From Nymphaea colorata (lineage: Eukaryota; Streptophyta; Magnoliopsida; Nymphaeales; Nymphaeaceae), in contig NC_045146.1 of NCBI RefSeq assembly GCF_008831285.2, forward strand, positions 16,795,149 through 16,859,148: a stretch of 64,000 nt of DNA, read 5' to 3'. Position numbers and translations under genes: made by a program. Shown here piece by piece: positions 60,501-64,000 of this stretch (position 1 is the first letter of the stretch; each line of letters opens with the position of its first letter). The notes beneath the pieces were generated by a model, which had not been told where the DNA came from, did not search any database, and was given only the letters and a program-made list of their open reading frames with translations.

Positions 60501-61660
60501 GAGGTCACTGTCTACCTTAATGAATCCAAACATATACAGACGTCAGCATCTACCTAAATAGCATCAAAACACAGGGCCAAACTGGTCATCCATGGTCAAA
60601 CAACAGCACTAAGGTCACGCCACCGGCCTTTCCACCGGGTCAATTGGCCTCCCACTGATCTCACCTTCATGAGTTTCCTGTGCCCATGCAACCTGATCCA
60701 CCTACATGCCGTAACTGGTCCTTTTCATCCCAAATAAAATTTATTTTCTTTTCAGCATTTTGATCAGCCACTTTGTATCTTAAACCAGCTTATGGATCAA
60801 ATTCCAACTGATTTACTCCCTCTTGAACAAAAAAAATTCATCCTCCATTTACCAACAGACCGCCTTATTTGATTGATAACCAGGCCCATCATAGCAGACG
60901 GTTATGACAGATCGGTTCAATTTCGGCTGGCTGAAAATAATCATAAAACCACACCTCACCAACATCCTAGGTTCTCTACTGTTTGCAGCCAGCCACAGAT
61001 CAAGCCTTAAACAAGCTCGCGGGAACCTGCACAACACAAATTATAAATTATGCTCACCTTCAAAAATATGAATGAGGCATTAGGCTTGAGGATCGTATGG
61101 TATAAGCCACTGCGTTTAAAAGGCATAATTTCAAGGGGGGAAAAAGCTACTCAAAGTGGTTCGATTTGTCACAAAGCATAATACCCTTGCAAATAACTAA
61201 CAAAAAACTACAGATTGTCAATGAATAAAAAAATATCAGCAGAATACTACATCAGAGCTTGATAAGGAAAAGTGTGATTAAAAAGAAACATGGATTGAGC
61301 ACACGAAGAAATTATCACATCAAAATAACAGGAAAATAATGGCCCTCAGTTAATACCTAGTGAAAACTCCTCTCCTTTCTTTCCTTTTAGCTTCCTCAAT
61401 AGAATGAAAATGAGGAACCCAGACGTACGTTGCGTTTAAATCATGGCTATTTAGCTAGTCAAATTTTAAACTAGAAATAGGGCATTCCACAAAGAAAGAG
61501 GCCAATACCAAAGAGCAAAGGATAAAAGGTACCTTAACTCACACAAGGCCCATACGGTAGGTAAACACACCGAGCAAAAATGGCTATTGTCTGCTGGGAG
61601 AAAGACTGAGACCCTACTTTCCAAAGAGAGAGAAGGCTAGAAGCACAACCCACCCAAATT
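57600..61660. other. Non-coding interval between ASHR3 and the 5'-nucleotidase gene
   Basis: The ASHR3 promoter should lie in the first few hundred bases. An AT-rich block with AAATCCAAA/GATTTGAAA-like words at 57700-58010 resembles the interior of the AGGGATGTCAA MITEs but has no clear ends. A fourth palindromic block (TAATAACATTATGTTACTG) lies at about 59589-59607. No gene was recognised. Part of 60.8-61.6 kb may be the 3' UTR of the gene to the right. Confidence 0.5.
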
Positions 61661-62106
61661 AAAGAAGTATCACGAATCACCATTCCCTGCTAGGAAACTC
61701 TTTCACTATATCCAAAGAATATGCAGCATCAGCCATGTCCTCTGCCTGGCAGTGGCCAGGAATTGGACGCTTCGGTAAACTGCCTACAGCCTTTTTCTAA
61801 AAGCTGTGAAAGAGATATGAGTGATAGACAACTTCCACCAATTAGTTGAAGTTAATGCTGCTACCTGCAAGTGTTTATTAGTGGCAGGGGCTCCAAAGCA
61901 ATTAATTAGTCAGCAGTCTATCTCCCACCCAATTTCTTAGAGCCCACATGGTTGTCCACAAGTTCCTAATCCATTCTTACAAGGTTAATGAAACTTGACA
62001 GAATTACATGTTGGGTAAAGATTATAGGTTAGATAAAGAAATTTGCAAGACTAGGGCAAAAGAAAAAAAGGACGTGCTTAACATAAATGGACTTCCAAAT
62101 ACATAC

Positions 62107-64000
62107 CTTCACATGATGTGGCATGATTTTGATATCAAAGGGTGCATGTAACCAAGCTTCAGGAGGATAAAACAAAAAGTTCTCTGGTTTGCTAGTGTAA
62201 ACGTCCGCATACTGCTGAATGTTGTATGCAAAAGCAGATTCTTGCCCAGTGTCTGTTACGAAGGTTGCACCAAAGAAACGATTGAACATTGCCCTCATGG
62301 CTGAACGAGCCCTCTGTCTCTCATCATTCAATTCATTAACTAGGGCATTGTAAGCCTCTTCCTTCTGGCAATTTCCCACACAAGCTTGAAGTTTTCCAAG
62401 AAGCTCTTGCAAAATGTGATATTTAGCCTGTCAATTATAAACAAGACAATCACAAATAAGAAAACAAGCTTTACAGAAAACAATGTGATAGGTGAATCTC
62501 TTGAAGCTTATTTTATAGCAAATCCAACTGAACAGTTGCAAGTTACTAAGTGAAGCCAACAAAATTACTGGAAGTGGAATGATCTTAGCACCAGATGGTC
62601 CTCAACATGCATGGCAGATGTTAGTTGCTAGTTTGTGAGCTTGTCTCATCATAAATCTAGTTACCTAATTGAAGTAATAGTGCATATGAAATATTCAAAG
62701 CAATCTTTCAGATATTGGATAATAAACTAATAAAATTGCTCATCAAGCAGCATCTTGGAAAACTTTCTTTTATCCAACCTTGTGCAATTTCAATTTGAAA
62801 ACCAATTACCTGTTGACATCTGTAACTGTCCTCATTCTGGATCCTTATCTCATTCTGCAATCAACAACAACCATCAAAGCAACAATCCTATCAGTAACTA
62901 GTACCCTTAGAAAAAATCTCAGATAGCCAATGGGTATCATATACACCTAAGAGAGGAAATCACAGATGACTGGTCCCTTTATCAATAACCACTTTCTTTT
63001 TTGTTTTCCCTCCTCTTGATCACCATTGCTTATAGAACTTAATCGATATAACTGGAAGTAAATGAAATCAAAACCACCACCCATTCCAATACCAAAGTGA
63101 TGTTCTGCGAGGTGATTCATGGTAAATCTTCACATGATTTACGGGTAGATTCTTTCATAAATATAAAAGCCAATTAGTTAATCTCTGCTCGTTGGTCTAC
63201 AAAGGTAACTTTACCAGGAGAGCAGCAAATCTACATATATTGAAAATCAAATTTTACATGGATATGGCCGTGACACCTGTGGACACAGAGAAACCAATCT
63301 TATGAAGTTTATGGGAATGGCAACGACCATCAAAATCAAGAATCAAGAGAGATGCAATGAGAAGAAACATCATGCAATGGAAGCTACATGAAATAGCGAA
63401 GCAATGCAAATTGCAAACATCATTTCCAAACACTGATTTGTTTCATTTCTCTTTGGAGGATCTGGGATATTCTTGGTGATGTCATACGAGACAGGTCAAT
63501 GTCAACTCAAGTGAATCGACTTGGAGACTTGGTGAGTCAAGCTTTTTTTATATTTTAAAAATAAACGAAAAATATACGATTTTTAATGTGAAAAATAAAA
63601 TATCACAAAAAATATCACAGTACAAGGAATACTCATTCATATAGTAAAAATACTTTTTATTAAATTCATAATATGAAAAACAACGTAGACAAAAAAGTTG
63701 GCTTAGTTCCTGAGTTCAGTAACTCCATTAGTTGTTAAAATTCCGACCAGCTAAACCCTGAGTTGGTTATTGACCAATCCTTTTGTGTCAAACCAACTAG
63801 TTTGTCAGACTAGCTAATTAGTCAGCCTACTGTTGATCAGCTGACTAATCCCTGGCCTATAAATATAAACATGGGCAATTTTTTATAGATATATATGTTT
63901 CTGTATTTATTTCCATACAAATATATGTATTTATTTAGTCAACTGACTTGGACTGACTATTCCTGATTATTTAGTCAGATGCCGAGACTTACTTACCTCA
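62107..64000 (-). CDS. HAD-type 5'-nucleotidase domain protein, 3' part, truncated by window edge
   Basis: Two minus-strand exons are clear: 62810-62854 (15 codons, NEIRIQNEDSYRCQQ) and 62107-62427 (107 codons, AKYHILQELLGKL ... FDIKIMPHHVK). Both are phase 0 with good GT/AG ends. The diagnostic stretch is FGATFVTDTGQESAFAYNIQ, then QYADVYTSKPENFLFYPPEA. It matches the C-terminal part of plant HAD-superfamily subfamily IG 5'-nucleotidases, relatives of cytosolic purine 5'-nucleotidase. The catalytic DxDxT motif would lie upstream, outside the window. Bases 63997-64000 followed on the minus strand by GTAAGTAAGT look like the end of the preceding exon (a GAG codon). The C-terminus beyond HHVK is unresolved: candidate last exons start at 61864 (VAALTSTN...) or 61796 (KKAVGSLPK..., 39 codons). 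Confidence 0.8.

Noticed and set aside
1-64000. tRNA, rRNA and CRISPR features
   Set aside because: No cloverleaf with A and B boxes (GGTTCGANNCC-type) was found by eye, no rRNA-like stretch, and the spaced repeats present are microsatellites or simple duplications, as expected in a plant genome.

Overview
The window is nuclear DNA of a flowering plant. Split genes with GT/AG introns, long AT-rich non-coding stretches, many microsatellites and small inverted-repeat transposons show this, and so do plant-only families such as a karrikin receptor and a TGD5-type plastid envelope protein. The KAI2 protein is close to monocot and early-diverging angiosperm versions, but the species cannot be named from the sequence. 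Gene density is low, about eight recognisable genes in 64 kb.

Layout: (1) 1-4.6 kb, no gene recognised. (2) 4.8-7.7 kb, plus strand, a two-exon SWIB-domain protein with an organelle-type leader and a duplicated core promoter. (3) 7.7-14.4 kb, repeats, including a purine/pyrimidine-rich fold-back element and a compound microsatellite. (4) 16.9-17.5 kb, plus strand, a tiny four-exon glycine-rich protein resembling TGD5. (5) 19.7-20.2 kb, plus strand, a tail-anchored cytochrome b5. (6) 21.3-23.2 kb, minus strand, a complete KAI2, with an orphan coding-like fragment meeting it tail to tail. (7) 23.4-30.5 kb, non-coding, with two copies of a small transposon family. (8) 30.7-31.6 kb, plus strand, a single-exon Ser-rich plant protein of unknown function. 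(9) 31.7-41.9 kb, non-coding, with a third copy of the family and other inverted repeats. (10) 42.0-43.4 kb, plus strand, a four-exon gamma-glutamyl peptidase-like glutamine amidotransferase. (11) 44.8-46.6 kb, a 1.8-kb PIF/Harbinger-like non-autonomous element flanked by TAA. (12) 48.4-57.3 kb, minus strand, an eleven-exon ASHR3-type SET-domain histone methyltransferase whose first exon seems to carry a frameshift. (13) 62.1-64.0 kb, minus strand, the 3' part of a HAD-type 5'-nucleotidase gene that runs off the right edge.

The genes do not form a pathway. They are independent housekeeping, regulatory and lipid genes: karrikin signalling (KAI2), ER electron transfer (cytochrome b5), plastid lipid import (TGD5-like), glutathione-conjugate processing (GGP-like), chromatin (ASHR3, SWIB) and nucleotide metabolism (5'-nucleotidase). 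No previously undescribed multi-gene system was found. The most informative oddities are the ASHR3 exon-1 frame break, the duplicated SWIB promoter, the orphan fragment abutting KAI2, and three short transposon or palindrome families. All splice sites were assigned by eye from GT/AG consensus, frame and family alignment from memory.
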